This document shows positions 6,472-8,602 of a stretch of 8,602 bases of DNA, in pieces. A model generated the notes under the pieces. It did not search any database. It saw only the letters and a list, made by a program, of their open reading frames with translations, and had not been told where the DNA came from. A program made the translations under genes and the position numbers. Source of the stretch: Bacteroidaceae bacterium. GTDB lineage: Bacteria; Bacteroidota; Bacteroidia; Bacteroidales; Bacteroidaceae. Where the stretch lies: contig JAQWAN010000072.1 of NCBI GenBank assembly GCA_028707655.1, forward strand, positions 1 through 8,602, written 5' to 3'. Positions within the stretch are counted from its first letter, which is position 1; each line of letters starts with the position of its first letter.

Positions 6472-7185
6472 TTATGGGAATAGTAATTTTTCTTGACCGT
6501 GATTTATTTGACTCTGAGGGGTGGAATTCAGCACATAGTTAAAAGCTTTCTCTAATGTTTTTTCTCCTATTCCTTTATAATTTGCTAAAGCAATCATTGA
6601 CTTCATTTCACTTAAATCTATAATCTCCGTAATTTTTCGAGCATATTGCGGTTGAATTCCTGTTTCTTTTTTTGTTGATTCAGGATTTAATGCAAGCCAT
6701 TTTGTCTTAAACTGCTCAAACAAATCATCTTTTGCATTTGGGTCATAATCGTATATCTCGATGTCAATTGAACACTTTCCTAGATGTTTATCCATTAACG
6801 ATTTTACAATCTGAGTGTCTAGTCCACCGTTATGAGTTCCTAACAATGGAAAAGCAATTGATGTGACCCCTTTTTTATCATAGGTTTCAACAAATTTTTC
6901 AAGTCCAGATTCTATCCATTCAATCTTGCTAGGATATTTCCAATGAAATTTTGTTGGGAAATTTAGAATCCAAGGAGCATTGTTTTGTTTGTTAAAAAGC
7001 CACAAAACTCCTGGTTTTATCAACTTGTTCTTACAATGCTCTTTGTATTCTTCAAACATTAATGGGTATCTAAGCTTATAAACTTGAGCAATTCCCTTAC
7101 CCATAACACCAACACAATTAACAGTATTAACAACTGTTTGACATTTGGTATTAAAGATGTTTCCGTGTATATATTTAATTGCCAT
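6472..7185 (-). CDS. darG: macrodomain DNA ADP-ribosyl-glycohydrolase antitoxin, DarG type
   Basis: A 237-residue protein whose first 150 residues form a macrodomain. DarG removes ADP-ribose that the DarT toxin attaches to single-stranded DNA bases. Motifs: GNIF (8-11), NTVNCVGVMGKGIA (20-33, substrate loop), NFPTKFHW (75-82) whose K79 matches the catalytic Lys (K80) of Thermus DarG, and FPLLGTHNGGLD (112-123). The gene starts 3 bp after the stop of the DarT gene, the usual toxin-antitoxin coupling. Residues 151-237 are unlike the larger C-terminal part of well-known DarG proteins (about 350 residues in total), which also binds DarT. Here the tail has an YKGIGEKTLEKAF segment (203-215) resembling a helix-hairpin-helix DNA-binding motif. 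It may be a distinct antitoxin subtype. The gene is visibly A+T-richer than the CHR and arginine genes. Confidence 0.88.
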   Translation of the reverse strand: MAIKYIHGNIFNTKCQTVVNTVNCVGVMGKGIAQVYKLRYPLMFEEYKEHCKNKLIKPGVLWLFNKQNNAPWILNFPTKFHWKYPSKIEWIESGLEKFVETYDKKGVTSIAFPLLGTHNGGLDTQIVKSLMDKHLGKCSIDIEIYDYDPNAKDDLFEQFKTKWLALNPESTKKETGIQPQYARKITEIIDLSEMKSMIALANYKGIGEKTLEKAFNYVLNSTPQSQINHGQEKLLFP

Positions 7186-7188
7186 ATT

Positions 7189-8526
7189 TTAGTTTTTATA
7201 AATTAACCAATCTCTTTTACCAACTGAAGTGTCAACAAAATGTACTTCTATTGGTTTGTCTATCTTTACAAATTTAATTTTTGGATATGCGATAATTTCC
7301 GTATCAGTTTCCTTTTGAATACTTTCAGTTTCTGTTATTTCTAATTCCTTTAAACCTTCCCCTTTAATGGATAAATACGCACTATCCCTGTATTCTGATT
7401 CTATAGAAATTTCAGATTCCGTTTGTGAAATGCGAAGTTCTCTATTATTCCGGTGAAATAACTCGCTGCCATCTGCATTTATCTTACAAGAAATAGGATC
7501 GTCTCCTAATTGAGATTTAAGAATATTTACATACTCTTCATTATAACAAATTATTTCAAATGATTCTAATGCTGAGAAATCAAATTCTTCTTCAATCAAA
7601 AATTCTTGTTGCGAATATTGTTTGTAATTTTCATAGTCACTAACATTTGAATATAAGTGTAATACATTTAATGAATTTGGTTCACGAGATACTTTCTTTA
7701 CCTGAGACCAGTTAGTTTGCATGTTACCTGTACTGTAGAAGCATTTATTAGGCATTTTCATCAACACTTCTTTCAAATCAAATTTAAAAAAAACGGGAAT
7801 TGGACATTTGGGAAGCCCAAGGTTTAAAGCTCTGTAGTAATATTCATCACTATAATCTTTACCTAAACATTCATTATAAAATTGTGTTGGCGTTTGTGGT
7901 CTAAAATAAAATCTTGCGAATGGATGCGCTTTCTCTGTTCTGTTAACTACTGTACCAGCAGCATCATATTTCAACAACCCAAGTCCTTTTGCTTTATTTC
8001 TACTCAATATCTTACGCTCATTGATAATGTCAATAGCATTAAACAAATGTGTGAAATGATAAATAAATGGTGTACTTTCGAATTTTTCCAGAAAATCAAC
8101 ACAATTAAATTCTGCTTGATACATTTTTAAAATTGAATCTAAGTGTTTAATCACTCGTTGGTTCTTTCTTAGAAGTTGCCAGTCCCAATATTCCCTATAT
8201 TTTTCAATTAATTCCTCAGTAAGCTCAATGTTCATTGACTTAGAGACAAGAGACCAATTTAAAACATCTGCGAAAGGCTCTAGTAAATCTTCAGAAATAA
8301 CAAAATCCTTTCTCCGGCAAATACTTGACCAGTTAAGTTTGTCTTTAAATAATTTCAGATTTTCTGTAGAAATCTTAAATGTTTCTGAAAGAGAAATATA
8401 ATCCCAATCTACATAATCTTGATACTTGTGTAAAAAGTTATTATCTGAAAGCTTAATTATATCATTTTGTGTTACACATTCCCAATCTAAAAGATCTTTA
8501 TAATCCCAAAGAATCTCTGCTGACAA
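7189..8526 (-). CDS. darT: DarT-type DNA ADP-ribosyltransferase toxin with N-terminal Trp repeats, 5' part interrupted
   Basis: DarT (DUF4433) attaches ADP-ribose from NAD+ to bases in single-stranded DNA, blocking replication; relatives act in phage defence. The 445-codon frame runs from a TTG (8526-8524). Residues 1-120 are repeats of 25-26 residues centred on D/N-W: W15, W41, W66, W91, W116. The ADP-ribosyltransferase domain spans about 153-330: FIYHFTHLFNAIDII (154-168), AHPFARFYFRPQTPTQFYNE (200-219, with the NAD-binding-region Arg), CPIPVFFKF, and QQEFLIE (306-312) whose E308 fits the catalytic Glu. Residues 345-445 are predicted beta-rich and unassigned. The TTG is only the first usable codon after an in-frame TGA at 8553-8551; the same frame is open before it, in matching repeat sequence, so the true start lies outside the window. 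An internal ATG (8124, residue 135) would still give the whole catalytic domain. Confidence 0.85.
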   Translation of the reverse strand: MSAEILWDYKDLLDWECVTQNDIIKLSDNNFLHKYQDYVDWDYISLSETFKISTENLKLFKDKLNWSSICRRKDFVISEDLLEPFADVLNWSLVSKSMNIELTEELIEKYREYWDWQLLRKNQRVIKHLDSILKMYQAEFNCVDFLEKFESTPFIYHFTHLFNAIDIINERKILSRNKAKGLGLLKYDAAGTVVNRTEKAHPFARFYFRPQTPTQFYNECLGKDYSDEYYYRALNLGLPKCPIPVFFKFDLKEVLMKMPNKCFYSTGNMQTNWSQVKKVSREPNSLNVLHLYSNVSDYENYKQYSQQEFLIEEEFDFSALESFEIICYNEEYVNILKSQLGDDPISCKINADGSELFHRNNRELRISQTESEISIESEYRDSAYLSIKGEGLKELEITETESIQKETDTEIIAYPKIKFVKIDKPIEVHFVDTSVGKRDWLIYKN

Positions 8527-8602
8527 ATTTTGATTGCTTGAAATACTTTCTCAGTCTAAGCTCTTACCATTTAATAACGATAATACTTTTGCATTCGGCA
8601 CA
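8527..8602 (-). pseudogene. upstream repeat portion of the DarT gene, cut off by an in-frame TGA
   Basis: In the same frame as the DarT gene, the minus strand from the window edge reads VPNAKVLSLLNGKSLD, then TGA (8553-8551), then ESISSNQN leading into the TTG codon. The SLD-stop-ESISS pattern matches the repeat form LDW-ECVT, VDW-DYIS, LNW-SSIC, LNW-SLVS, so the stop stands where Trp belongs; TGG to TGA is one transition. The distance from this position to W15 is 23 codons against 25-26 elsewhere. The gene therefore continues out of the window and carries at least one nonsense codon. Confidence 0.75.

Noticed and set aside
6339..6542. 67-residue plus-strand open frame entering the macrodomain gene
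   Set aside because: It overlaps the 3' end of the macrodomain gene on the other strand, has no recognisable domain, and lies in A+T-rich DNA where such frames arise by chance.
8551..8553. TGA read as Trp by an altered genetic code
   Set aside because: The first CHR gene ends with TGA in a perfect ATGA junction, and the other Trp codons seen in the toxin repeats are TGG.

Overview
The window looks like chromosomal DNA from a member of the Bacteroidota, most likely Bacteroidales. The evidence is the gene order (a GNAT acyltransferase directly ahead of argG), a SusD-era style glycan enzyme (a GH92 lipoprotein), promoter boxes of the TTTG...TAnnTTTG type, and translation starts that mostly lack a strong Shine-Dalgarno sequence. 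All convincing genes lie on the minus strand, so the biological order runs from high to low coordinates.

Positions 8602-6472 hold a visibly A+T-richer module: a DarT-type DNA ADP-ribosyltransferase toxin with long N-terminal Trp-centred repeats, followed 3 bp later by a macrodomain antitoxin of the DarG type. The toxin frame enters from outside the window and is interrupted by an in-frame TGA at 8551-8553, exactly where the repeat pattern calls for a Trp (TGG) codon. The ADP-ribosyltransferase domain downstream is intact. The antitoxin is short, and its tail carries a helix-hairpin-helix-like motif.

Positions 6471-6046 are an A+T-rich gap. It separates this module from a two-gene short-chain chromate (CHR) transporter operon (6045-4937), which has a good promoter and an ATGA start/stop overlap. 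Next comes a GH92 alpha-mannosidase-family lipoprotein (4776-2539), which keeps the family's Asp pair and GHGDEP motif but has Ser where most GH92 enzymes have the general-acid Glu.

Positions 2538-1731 are an 808-bp gene-free stretch. It holds a hairpin just past the GH92 stop, a 19-bp perfect inverted repeat enclosing three 22-bp tandem repeats, a strong minus-strand terminator (2225-2192), and a leader region for the next operon with a candidate ArgR box. The last block (1730-1) is an arginine biosynthesis operon: a probable N-acylglutamate synthase of the GNAT type, then argG, whose 3' end lies outside the window.

The genes form four independent units: arginine synthesis, glycan degradation, anion transport and a DNA-modifying toxin-antitoxin pair. 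The toxin-antitoxin pair is the accessory part and the most unusual. No tRNA, rRNA, CRISPR array, transposase or integrase was seen.
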